Source of the DNA: Anaerorudis cellulosivorans
Lineage (GTDB): Bacteria > Bacteroidota > Bacteroidia > Bacteroidales > Dysgonomonadaceae
Assembly: GCF_025943985.1 (NCBI RefSeq)
Contig: NZ_JAPCWE010000023.1
Coordinates: 1 to 37,702 of the forward strand
Length of the DNA stretch: 37,702 nucleotides
Direction of reading: 5' to 3'
In this document: positions 1-7,927 of the stretch, piece after piece
Position numbering within the stretch: the first letter of the stretch is position 1
Layout: each line of letters begins with the position of its first letter
The notes under the pieces: model-generated
The model's input: only the letters and a program-made list of their open reading frames with translations
Databases searched by the model: none
Told to the model about the DNA's origin: nothing
Translations under genes and position numbers: made by a program

Positions 1-123
1 GTTAACGCTGATCGTGCGGCCCGCGATTATAAACGGGATATTTTCTCTCTTTCTGGAAATCAAAAATTATCGGTTACACTCATGCCGGGAGGAGGTTTTG
101 CTGCAAAAATCAAGAAAAAATAG
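1..123 (+). CDS. 3' end of a GH97-like glycoside hydrolase (partial)
   Basis: The first 40 codons are open in frame 1 and end at TAG 121-123. The peptide reads NADRAARDYKRDIF, then LSVTLMPGGGFAAKI, and ends in a basic tail. This pattern (NADR..xDYK followed by a terminal APGGG-like strand) is the usual C-terminal beta-sandwich ending of family GH97 alpha-glucosidases/alpha-galactosidases (SusB relatives), which are periplasmic or outer-membrane enzymes in Bacteroidota. The catalytic barrel lies outside the window, so substrate and inverting/retaining type cannot be judged. The following gene starts 114 bases downstream on the same strand, so it may or may not share the transcript. The family call rests on recalled motif similarity only. 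Confidence 0.6.
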   Translation, partial: VNADRAARDYKRDIFSLSGNQKLSVTLMPGGGFAAKIKKK

Positions 124-237
124 CTTTATTTGCATTTAGTCTCTCCATTATAAGAAAAATTATTACTTTTATGCCCAGTTTATCTTACATAATCAATTCA
201 AATCAAACGGTAAATATATTTCTATACTTTAAAAGGA
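124..237. other. Intergenic region before the cytochrome cluster
   Basis: AT-rich gap of 114 bases. There is no convincing hairpin terminator after the GH97-like gene. The best resemblance to a Bacteroidota -7 element is TACTTTTA at 164-171, which lacks the final G and has no TTTG at the right distance, so no promoter is called. Confidence 0.4.
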
Positions 238-1827
238 ATGAAAGAAACGGAAAATTTCGATGGAAAAAATAAACTCAAAAAAAAATTTCATCAGCGAAAA
301 GGTTTTTATCTACTTTCAGGAATAATCATGGGCATTATTATATTTGCTGCTTTATATCAAACATCAGTCTATTTTTCGACAAACGAGTCGTGCTCAATAT
401 GCCATGTCCATCCTCATGCCGAAGAAACATGGAAATTATCGATGCACGTCAACAATAAGAGCGGCGTTATGACGAATTGTGTAGATTGTCATCTTCCTCC
501 TAAAGAAAAAACATGGGATCATTATACAGCAAAGATTGCTCTTGGATTTAAAGATGTATGGGGATATCTTACAAAAGACAGCGCCGATTTTAACTGGGAA
601 AGCAAATCGGAATTGGAATATGCCACAAAATATATACCTAATGAATCGTGCGAAAAATGTCATCAAAATTTGTTTCCTCAAGATGTTACCGATGACGCTA
701 TCACAGCTCATCTATATTATGAGGAAAATGCAGAAAAACTCGATTTGCAGTGCATAAGCTGCCACTTGGATGCCGGTCATTATAATCCGAATTATGTACA
801 CGGCAAAATGACGGGTATTCCGGGAATTGGCACTTCAAACATAACGGATACTAGCCTATTTTATAAAGAACCCACAAATGTAACTACTTTTGCCGATTAT
901 ATCGAACAAATACCAGGTACTGCAGTGTCATTCAAAATGATCGCCATACCGGGAGGTAAATTCAATATGGGGAGTCCCGAAAAAGAACCTTTTCACGAAC
1001 CTGATGAATCTCCCGTTCAGGAAGTTGCCGTCAACTCATTCTTTATGGCAGAAGCAGAAACTACTTGGGATCAATATTGGGCGTTTTATGCTGAAACCAT
1101 GAGCGAAGGACGCACGCCACCCGAAGAAGTATATGAAAGTAATCTGAAAGCATTGGATGTGGATGCCATTTCCGGTCCCACCCCTCCATTCGGATTTCCT
1201 GATCAGGGCTGGGGAAGCGGCAAACGTCCGGCTATTACGATGACTCACTATGCAGCAGAAGTGTTTTGCCAATGGTTGTCTTTAAAAACCGGCAAAAAAT
1301 ATCGCCTTCCCACCGAAGCCGAATGGGAATATGCCACACGGGGAGGGACACAAATGCCCTATTTTTTCCCGGGAAATCCCAAGGATTTTTCGGATCAGGG
1401 GTTTTGGCGCAAATTTTTTAAGGCCAAAACAGACACCATCGCTTCATATGTAATATACAGCAAGAACAGCAATAACAAAACACACGAACCTGATGCCGTA
1501 CGACCTAATCCGTTCGGATTAAAGAACACATTAGGAAACGTAATGGAATATTGTGCCGACAAATATGATCCTGAAGCATACAAAAAAATGAACGGAGCTA
1601 TGAATCCTTTAATTACAGAAGGAGAAGAATGGGTCGTTCGTGGCGGAAATTATACCTCGGATGCAGCCGACGTACGCTGTGCTTCACGCGACCACACCCG
1701 ACATGAAGCATGGCTGAAAACCGATCCCCAACAACCCAAAAGCATTTGGTGGTATTCCGATATCAAAGGAATTGGTTTCCGTGTAGTTTGCGAACCCGAC
1801 TTGTCAATTATTCAAAATAAATACTAA
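238..1827 (+). CDS. Membrane-anchored tetraheme NapC/NrfH-type cytochrome fused to an FGE-sulfatase-like domain
   Basis: This 529-residue protein has a basic N-terminus, one membrane anchor (about residues 22-46), then four CxxCH haem c motifs at C52-H56, C81-H85, C138-H142 and C172-H176. Their spacing, with SxH after haem 1 and CVDCHLPP at haem 2, matches the NapC/NirT/NrfH quinol dehydrogenase family. Residues about 232-523 form a formylglycine-generating-enzyme (FGE/SUMF1) fold domain with the opening IPGGKFNMGS, a central RLPTEAEWEYATRGG motif and a terminal GFRVVCEPD. The catalytic cysteine pair of true FGE is absent: the loop after RGGNY (468-472) reads TSDAADVRC, with only the structural-type C481. 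The domain is therefore probably a binding or scaffold module rather than a sulfatase activator. It lies 18 bases upstream of a Gfo/Idh/MocA gene. The haem and anchor calls are secure; the role is inferred. Confidence 0.85.
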   Translation: MKETENFDGKNKLKKKFHQRKGFYLLSGIIMGIIIFAALYQTSVYFSTNESCSICHVHPHAEETWKLSMHVNNKSGVMTNCVDCHLPPKEKTWDHYTAKIALGFKDVWGYLTKDSADFNWESKSELEYATKYIPNESCEKCHQNLFPQDVTDDAITAHLYYEENAEKLDLQCISCHLDAGHYNPNYVHGKMTGIPGIGTSNITDTSLFYKEPTNVTTFADYIEQIPGTAVSFKMIAIPGGKFNMGSPEKEPFHEPDESPVQEVAVNSFFMAEAETTWDQYWAFYAETMSEGRTPPEEVYESNLKALDVDAISGPTPPFGFPDQGWGSGKRPAITMTHYAAEVFCQWLSLKTGKKYRLPTEAEWEYATRGGTQMPYFFPGNPKDFSDQGFWRKFFKAKTDTIASYVIYSKNSNNKTHEPDAVRPNPFGLKNTLGNVMEYCADKYDPEAYKKMNGAMNPLITEGEEWVVRGGNYTSDAADVRCASRDHTRHEAWLKTDPQQPKSIWWYSDIKGIGFRVVCEPDLSIIQNKY

Positions 1828-1845
1828 TTTTTTAAACGTATCGAT

Positions 1846-3234
1846 ATGAAAAAAAACAACGTAACCAGAAGAACATTTCTTAAAAACTCGGCAATGGCAG
1901 GAGCACTCGGTGTAATGGGAACAACCTCTTCAGCAGGTTTATTCACCTCGTGCAGCGGAGGAGGAAAAAGTAAAAATGGTAATATACCATTAAAAGAACC
2001 CGGCAGTTTCTATATCCCTGATCTTCCCGATAAAGCTGCAGACGGAAAAGAATTGAAGGCAGGTGTAATCGGTTGCGGAGGACGCGGCTCGGGTGCGGCT
2101 TTCAACTTCCTAAATGCGGCAAATGGTGTAACAATAGTAGCATTGGGAGATGTTTTTCAAGAAAAAGTGGACAGCTTGGCCGAAAAACTGAAAAACGAAA
2201 AAAATATCGACATTCCCACCGATAAACGTTTTGTAGGGTTGGATGCCTACAAACAAGTCATCGATAGCGGTGTGGATATAATTATTGATGCAACACCGCC
2301 ATTCTTCCGACCCGAACATTTCAAATATGCCGTAGAAAAGGGGAAACATTGTTTTCTTGAAAAACCCATTTGTGTAGATCCCGTAGGGTATCGTACCATC
2401 ATAGCTGCAGCAAAACAGGCTCAGGCAAAAAATCTGTGTGTGGTAACAGGCACCCAGCGTCATCATCAACGCAGTTATGTCGAATCATTCAAAAAAATCA
2501 TGGAAGGAGCAATCGGAGAAATCACCGGAGGCGTAGTTTACTGGAATCAGAGCATGTTATGGTATCGTGAACGACAACCGGGATGGAGCGATTTCGAATA
2601 TATGATTCGCGATTGGGTAAACTGGAAATGGCTGTCGGGAGATCACATTGTTGAGCAACATGTTCATAACATCGACGTATTTACATGGTTTACAGGTTTA
2701 AAACCAATGAGTGCCGTCGGATTTGGTTCTCGTCATCGTCGTATCACAGGTGATCAATACGACAATTTCAGCGTCGATTTTACAATGGAAAACGGTATTC
2801 ACTTTCACAGCATGTGTCGCCAGATAGACGGATGTGCCAACAACGTAAGCGAATTCATCCAAGGCACCAAAGGTTCATGGACGACCCAAGGTGAAACGGT
2901 GATTAAAGACCTCGCGGGGAATGTGATCTGGAAATACGATCACGAAGCAGAAAAAACCAATTTCAGCCAAACCGATCCTTATACGCTAGAACATGTCAAC
3001 CTGATCAATTGCATTCGTGGGAATAAACCCATTGAACAAGCTTCCGAAACAGCTATTGCCAATATGGCAGCCATCATGGGGCGTGAATCGGCTTATACCG
3101 GACAAGAAACAAAATGGGATACAATGACAGCTTCGCCATTGGATTATACTCCAAAAGATTTGAATATGGGCAAAATGGATATGAGCGCATTCACTGTGCC
3201 TGTACCGGGTAAACCTCAAGAGAAAAAAGGATAA
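1846..3234 (+). CDS. Exported Gfo/Idh/MocA family oxidoreductase with twin-arginine leader
   Basis: 462 residues. The leader contains TRRTFLK followed by a small-residue hydrophobic stretch, a twin-arginine signal, and ends in FTSC with C36, which could also be lipidated. A Rossmann NAD(P) motif GCGGRGSG lies at 76-83 and the family EKP motif at 172-174, where K173 is the usual catalytic lysine. EQHVHNID (H272, H274, D277) matches the family active-site histidine/aspartate region. Family members oxidise or reduce sugar hydroxyls; exported ones such as Zymomonas GFOR keep their nicotinamide tightly bound and need a second substrate to recycle it. The neighbouring anchored cytochrome is a plausible recycling partner, but that is inference. 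The gene ends 2 bases before the next start, so co-translation is likely. Sugar substrate unknown. Confidence 0.85.
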   Translation: MKKNNVTRRTFLKNSAMAGALGVMGTTSSAGLFTSCSGGGKSKNGNIPLKEPGSFYIPDLPDKAADGKELKAGVIGCGGRGSGAAFNFLNAANGVTIVALGDVFQEKVDSLAEKLKNEKNIDIPTDKRFVGLDAYKQVIDSGVDIIIDATPPFFRPEHFKYAVEKGKHCFLEKPICVDPVGYRTIIAAAKQAQAKNLCVVTGTQRHHQRSYVESFKKIMEGAIGEITGGVVYWNQSMLWYRERQPGWSDFEYMIRDWVNWKWLSGDHIVEQHVHNIDVFTWFTGLKPMSAVGFGSRHRRITGDQYDNFSVDFTMENGIHFHSMCRQIDGCANNVSEFIQGTKGSWTTQGETVIKDLAGNVIWKYDHEAEKTNFSQTDPYTLEHVNLINCIRGNKPIEQASETAIANMAAIMGRESAYTGQETKWDTMTASPLDYTPKDLNMGKMDMSAFTVPVPGKPQEKKG

Positions 3235-3236
3235 CA

Positions 3237-4157
3237 ATGACACTCGACAGAAGAAATTTTTTAAAAAACACCCTTGCAGGTGTTGCAGTACTTGCCGGAG
3301 GAAATCGTGCCGTTTTTGCATCCTCTTCTGAAAAAGAATCGATTTCGGATAAATCTTCCAAAGCAAAACTGAATCTTTCATTTCAGGAAGGAATTCCTCC
3401 CGGAAAAAATCTGAACGAGAAATTCGATTTCATGGAAAAGCATGGTGTTGTAGGATTTGAACCCGGCGGAAGAGGACTCACTAAACGGATTCCCGAATTC
3501 AAGAATGCACTGAAAGGCCGCAATATCAAAATAAGCGCCATATGTGCCGGTTTTGACGGATTCATTCTCTCATCCGATCCGGCCATTCGCAAACAATGTC
3601 GCGATACGATGAACGAAATCATCATTGCCGCAGGCGAATTGGAATCTACCGGTGTAATCATGGTGCCTGCCTTCAATTCGCAAAAACCGGTTATGCTCCA
3701 TACCCAGGAAACACGCGATTTTCTCTGCGAGCAACTTAACGAAATGGGCAATTTTGCCCAACAACACGGCACAACGGTTATTCTTGAACCCCTTAACCGA
3801 AAAGAAGCTTTTTATCTGCGACTGGTTGCCGATGCCGCCTCCATATGCCGCGACGTTAACAACCCCGGCATCAAATGCATGGGTGATTTTTGGCACATGA
3901 CATGGGAAGAAACTTCGGATATGGGCGCCTTTATCTCCGGAGGAGAATATTTGCAACACGTTCATGTAGCAAGCCGTAAACGCCGCAGCATGCCTGGAGA
4001 AGACGGCGAAGCCGATAATTACATAAATGGCTTCAAAGGGTTGAAAATGATTGGATACGACAAATATGTCAGCTTCGAATGTGGCGCACAAGGCGATCGC
4101 AACGTCGTAGTTCCTGCAGCTGTGGAATTACTTCGCAAACATTGGGAAAAAGCATAA
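3237..4157 (+). CDS. Exported TIM-barrel sugar isomerase/epimerase-like protein (AP endonuclease 2 family)
   Basis: 306 residues starting two bases after the previous stop. It has a twin-arginine leader, DRRNFLKNTLAG followed by a hydrophobic stretch to about residue 27 (VFAS). The body is a xylose-isomerase-like TIM barrel of the hydroxypyruvate isomerase/IolE/IolI type. The divalent-metal set appears as E184 (ILEPLNR), D217 with H220 (GDFWH), H243 (HVHVASRK) and E281 (SFECG). Such proteins isomerise, epimerise or dehydrate keto-sugars. Paired with a Gfo/Idh/MocA dehydrogenase they are a common couple in inositol and 3-keto-sugar routes. Export of both partners implies the chemistry occurs outside the cytoplasm. 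A strong terminator follows. Exact reaction not deducible. Confidence 0.8.
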   Translation: MTLDRRNFLKNTLAGVAVLAGGNRAVFASSSEKESISDKSSKAKLNLSFQEGIPPGKNLNEKFDFMEKHGVVGFEPGGRGLTKRIPEFKNALKGRNIKISAICAGFDGFILSSDPAIRKQCRDTMNEIIIAAGELESTGVIMVPAFNSQKPVMLHTQETRDFLCEQLNEMGNFAQQHGTTVILEPLNRKEAFYLRLVADAASICRDVNNPGIKCMGDFWHMTWEETSDMGAFISGGEYLQHVHVASRKRRSMPGEDGEADNYINGFKGLKMIGYDKYVSFECGAQGDRNVVVPAAVELLRKHWEKA

Positions 4158-4185
4158 AATAAACTGTTACTGCAATCGTAGTTGT

Positions 4186-4221
4186 AAAAATGAGTGAGGA
4201 AACGTTTCCTCACTCATTTTT
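4186..4221 (+). terminator. Perfect 36-base palindromic terminator
   Basis: The left arm AAAAATGAGTGAGGAAAC (4186-4203) is the exact reverse complement of the right arm (4204-4221), which ends in a T-run. It sits 28 bases after the TIM-barrel stop codon and works as an intrinsic terminator in either direction. It separates the cytochrome/Gfo/TIM-barrel genes from ccsBA, which is 60 bases further on. Confidence 0.85.
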
Positions 4222-4281
4222 ATATCAACAAAAATATGGTGATATTTGTGTTATAATACGACTGACGGATTTCGAATCAAT

Positions 4282-6735
4282 ATGAAAAAATTAAACCATT
4301 TTTTATCCTCTTATATAGCTACCATCATCTTGTTGGCTTTTTATGCCTTCGGACTGGCAGCAGCCACTTTTATCGAAAAATATCACGGCACGGATGTTGC
4401 CAAATCGCTGATCTACTATTCCCCCCTCTTTTTTTCCCTACAATTTCTTATGGTTGTGAATTTTATCATGATCATTATCAAATATCGCTATTTTCAGCGA
4501 CGCCGATGGGCATTGATCGTTGTGCATTTTGCTTTTATCGTCATTCTGCTCGGAGCATTAATCACCCATTTGTTTGGAAAAGATGGAATGGTTCATATTC
4601 GGGAAGGAGAAACAACCAACCAAATAACCCTCAAAACCCCCGAGGGTATCAAATACGAAACACTGCCTTTTACACTCAAACTGGTTGACTTCAGATTGAT
4701 CCGGTATCCGGGATCGGAAAGTCCTTCATCTTATGAAAGTGACCTTCTTGTCGAATATGCAGATGGTAAAATTCAGAAAACAAAAGTTTACATGAACAAC
4801 GTATTGAATGTAAAAGGATATCGTTTTTTTCAAGCCTCTTTTGACAAAGACGAGATGGGCACCCTTCTTTCCGTAAATAAAGATGGATTGGGAAAAACCA
4901 TCACCTACAGCGGCTATTTTTTACTGCTGATTGGATTCATTCTTGTTTTCACAACAAAAAATTCCCGATTCCGCCAATTGAACTTGCAACTGAAGGAAGT
5001 GAAAAAAACATACCGATCCACCATAACGTGGCTATTGTTCCTCGTTTTTCCCTGTACCCTGTCGGCACAGCATATGCCACCCATAAATATGATGGAAGCA
5101 GTACAAAAAAACGCGATCGATCCGCAACATGCAGCACGATTCGGCGAATTGCCCATGCAATGGAATGGAAGAATTGTTCCGGTTAATACGTTTTCGTCCG
5201 AGATCCTTCGAAAAGTTCACAAAGAGCTAACTATAGGCAAACTTAATTCCGATCAGTTTCTGCTCAGTTTTCTTTCGATGCCTCAAATGTGGATGCAGGT
5301 TCCGTTCATTGCCGTTTCCAATAAAGAAATAAGTCATTATTATCAGTTACCACTCGATTATTGCGCCTATTTTCAACTGATAGATGAAGAGGGGAATTAC
5401 GTGTTGATGACTAAATTACAGGAAGCATACTATAAGCTGCCGGCTGAACGGAGCAGCTTCGATAAAGATCTGATCAAGCTAGATGAACGCGTCAATATCG
5501 TTTCCCAATTGTTGAATTGCCAACTGCTCTGCATTTTTCCTCACCCAACAGATTCCATTCATACCTGGTATGCCCCGGGCAAAGATCTTTCAACTTTCCC
5601 TAAAGAAGACTCGCTCTTCATTACACGCTCCTTTGCGTGGTACCTAAGCGAGGTAAACAGCGCATTGAAAAGCGGAAACTGGAATAAACCGAATCAACTT
5701 TTGCAGGTTATCGGCGAATATCAAAAAAGGAATGATACTGCATCGCAAATTAATCACCGAAAATTAAATGCCGAAATTCGATATAACCGGCTGGATATTT
5801 TTGGTCATTGCCAAATCGGATATTTCATTTTGGGAGGATTATTGGTTGTTTTTGCATTTATAGGACTATTTAAGCCAAAAAAATGGTTAGATACAGTGAT
5901 TAAAATATTAACCGGTGGTATTTTCCTGATATTTATGTACCATTTATACGGAATGGGATTGCGGGCTTATATTTCGGGGTATGCTCCATGGAGTAATTCC
6001 TACGAAACTATGGTTTATGCAGGCTGGGCGACCATTCTTGCCGGTTTTGTCTTTGGTCGAAAGAGCAGTACTGTTCCTCTGGCTCTAGCCACACTTTTTG
6101 GGGGGATCATTCTTTTTGTATCCGAACTCAACTGGATGGACCCCCAAATCAATCCGTTGGTTCCCGTATTGAAATCGCCATGGTTGATGTTTCATGTAGC
6201 CATACTTGTGGCGGCATACGGCTTCTTTGGCGTTAGTTTCCTGCTTGGCATTGCCAATTTAACGATGATGGTTTTTTATGACAATAATTCGTTGATTTCC
6301 TATCGAGTAAAAGAATTGAGCATCATAAACCAAATGGCATTAATGATAGGGCTCGCACTGATGTGCATTGGAACTTTTTTAGGTGCCATATGGGCAAACG
6401 AATCCTGGGGACGTTACTGGGGATGGGATCCAAAAGAAACATGGGCTCTTATTACGATTGTCATGTACACCATCGTCACCCATATCCATTTGATAAAAAA
6501 AGGAAACAGCGACTGGTTGTTCAACGTTTTATCCATCATTGCCTTCTCATCGGTCTTGATGACTTTTTTTGGGGTGAACTATTTTTTCAGCGGAATGCAT
6601 TCCTACGGACAAAACGATGCCATGAAAGGAATAATTTTTTATTTATCCATCCCTTTTGTGCTTATAAGCTTTCTTGCCGTCTTTTCCTATAAAAGGTCAA
6701 GACGATCTGAACAAATCATCACATTTTTTGATTGA
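4282..6735 (+). CDS. ccsBA: CcsBA (ResB-ResC) fused cytochrome c synthase, system II
   Basis: 817 residues from the chosen ATG at 4282 (MKKLNHFLSS). An in-frame ATG at 4246 exists but would add 12 polar residues before the first membrane helix. The N-terminal part is CcsB/ResB-like with three early helices (IEKYHGTD after the first) and a soluble beta-domain. A further helix and an extracytoplasmic region (AQHMPPINMMEA onward) follow. The C-terminal half is CcsA-like with multiple helices and the tryptophan-rich haem-handling WWD motif at about 704-721 (ESWGRYWGWDPKETW), plus histidines in THIHL and GMHSYG. The enzyme exports haem and ligates it to CxxCH motifs outside the membrane. Its location just after a tetraheme cytochrome cluster suggests a dedicated or shared maturation role. 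No ccdA or ccsX homologue is in view. Confidence 0.92.
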   Translation: MKKLNHFLSSYIATIILLAFYAFGLAAATFIEKYHGTDVAKSLIYYSPLFFSLQFLMVVNFIMIIIKYRYFQRRRWALIVVHFAFIVILLGALITHLFGKDGMVHIREGETTNQITLKTPEGIKYETLPFTLKLVDFRLIRYPGSESPSSYESDLLVEYADGKIQKTKVYMNNVLNVKGYRFFQASFDKDEMGTLLSVNKDGLGKTITYSGYFLLLIGFILVFTTKNSRFRQLNLQLKEVKKTYRSTITWLLFLVFPCTLSAQHMPPINMMEAVQKNAIDPQHAARFGELPMQWNGRIVPVNTFSSEILRKVHKELTIGKLNSDQFLLSFLSMPQMWMQVPFIAVSNKEISHYYQLPLDYCAYFQLIDEEGNYVLMTKLQEAYYKLPAERSSFDKDLIKLDERVNIVSQLLNCQLLCIFPHPTDSIHTWYAPGKDLSTFPKEDSLFITRSFAWYLSEVNSALKSGNWNKPNQLLQVIGEYQKRNDTASQINHRKLNAEIRYNRLDIFGHCQIGYFILGGLLVVFAFIGLFKPKKWLDTVIKILTGGIFLIFMYHLYGMGLRAYISGYAPWSNSYETMVYAGWATILAGFVFGRKSSTVPLALATLFGGIILFVSELNWMDPQINPLVPVLKSPWLMFHVAILVAAYGFFGVSFLLGIANLTMMVFYDNNSLISYRVKELSIINQMALMIGLALMCIGTFLGAIWANESWGRYWGWDPKETWALITIVMYTIVTHIHLIKKGNSDWLFNVLSIIAFSSVLMTFFGVNYFFSGMHSYGQNDAMKGIIFYLSIPFVLISFLAVFSYKRSRRSEQIITFFD

Positions 6736-6802
6736 ATGCAATCATCATACATAAAAGTAGATTTTTTATAAAACTATATAAACCGGATAAATAGAATATA
6801 AA

Positions 6803-7771
6803 ATGATACATTGGGGATTTATCGGATGCGGAAATGTAACGGAGAAAAAAAGTGGTCCTGCTTTCCAAAAAGTAGAAGGTTCTGACGTTGTGGCAGTAAT
6901 GAGACGAGATGCCGAAAAAGCCAAAGACTATGCTTTGCGACATGGAATTAAAAAATGGTACAATAATGCAGATGATTTAATTCATGACCCTGAAGTAAAT
7001 GCTGTATATGTTGCTACTCCACCGGCATCACATGCCGAATATGCTATTAAAACAATGAAAGCAGGCAAACCGGTATATGTGGAAAAGCCATTGGCAGCTT
7101 CATATGAAGAATGTTTGCAAATTGTTAATGTGGCAAAGGAAACAGGAGTCCCTTGTTTTGTGGCCTATTACCGCCGTACATTACCTTATTTTCTTCGCGT
7201 AAAACAACTGATCGATAAAGGGTCGATAGGTAATATTTCGACAGTACAAATTCGTTTTGCCGTTGCGCCACGTGAAGAAGATTTCAAGAAGGATAATTTG
7301 CCATGGAGGGTCAAAAAAGAAATTTCCGGCGCAGGCTATTTTTACGATTTGGCTTCGCATCAACTTGATTTACTTGATTATATATTGGGGCCGATTGAAG
7401 ATGCTAACGGATTTACCTCCAATGTTGCCGGATTATATGAGGTGGAAGATTCGGTAAGTGGAGCATTTCGCTTCGAATCAGGCGTGGTCGGAAGCGGAAG
7501 TTGGAGTTTTGTCGCATCAAAAATTGCTCATGTGGATGCAATCGATTTTATAGGAACACAAGGTAAACTTACCTGCTCCACGTTCGATTTCACACCCATC
7601 GTGCTTGAAACTGATAAAGGTCGACAAGAATTCATAGAAAAAAACCCGGAAAACATTCAGTTTTATCTCATTGAAAGCATTGTCAATTACCTGAACGGAA
7701 AAGGAAGTGAACCGGTAAGCAATTGCATAACGGCAACCCGTACCAACCGAGTTATGGATAAAATATTATGA
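6803..7771 (+). CDS. Cytoplasmic Gfo/Idh/MocA family oxidoreductase
   Basis: 322 residues without any signal peptide. The Rossmann motif GFIGCGNV begins at residue 5 and the EKP motif is at 94-96 within YVEKPLAAS. The C-terminal alpha/beta domain includes YYRRTLPYFLRVKQL and GYFYDLASHQLDLLDY, the usual substrate-binding region. It likely reduces or oxidises a sugar or sugar derivative with NAD(P). The absence of a leader contrasts with the exported paralogue at 1846-3234. The two could act on opposite sides of the inner membrane in the same route, for example oxidation outside and reduction of the product inside; this is speculative. The gap of 67 bases to ccsBA holds no clear terminator. Confidence 0.8.
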   Translation: MIHWGFIGCGNVTEKKSGPAFQKVEGSDVVAVMRRDAEKAKDYALRHGIKKWYNNADDLIHDPEVNAVYVATPPASHAEYAIKTMKAGKPVYVEKPLAASYEECLQIVNVAKETGVPCFVAYYRRTLPYFLRVKQLIDKGSIGNISTVQIRFAVAPREEDFKKDNLPWRVKKEISGAGYFYDLASHQLDLLDYILGPIEDANGFTSNVAGLYEVEDSVSGAFRFESGVVGSGSWSFVASKIAHVDAIDFIGTQGKLTCSTFDFTPIVLETDKGRQEFIEKNPENIQFYLIESIVNYLNGKGSEPVSNCITATRTNRVMDKIL

Positions 7772-7799
7772 ATTATATTTCTGTTTCTAATTTTTTTTG

Positions 7800-7807
7800 C
7801 ATCTTTG
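7800..7807 (+). promoter_or_regulatory. Possible -7 element upstream of the GH88 gene
   Basis: CATCTTTG differs from TAnnTTTG by one base and follows a T-run. Nearly the same context (T-run, GCATCTTTG) occurs upstream of dnaB on the other strand, which lends it some weight. It would give a leader of over 100 bases. Confidence 0.3.
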
Positions 7808-7927
7808 AAAAGAAATGTTTCATAAATGAAATAGATCGAGATCAAAAAAAAAATGTATTCTACGATGAACAGGACAAAACCTATACGCGATAAACATATT
7901 AAAATAAACAGACATAGATCACTGAAA

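Noticed and set aside
232-1827. Assigning the cytochrome fusion as a sulfatase-modifying (formylglycine-generating) enzyme
   Set aside because: The catalytic cysteine pair is missing and no sulfatase gene is nearby.
3570-4091. 173-codon minus-strand frame opposite the TIM-barrel gene
   Set aside because: The plus-strand frame has clear family motifs and metal ligands; the opposite frame is a by-product of its codon use.
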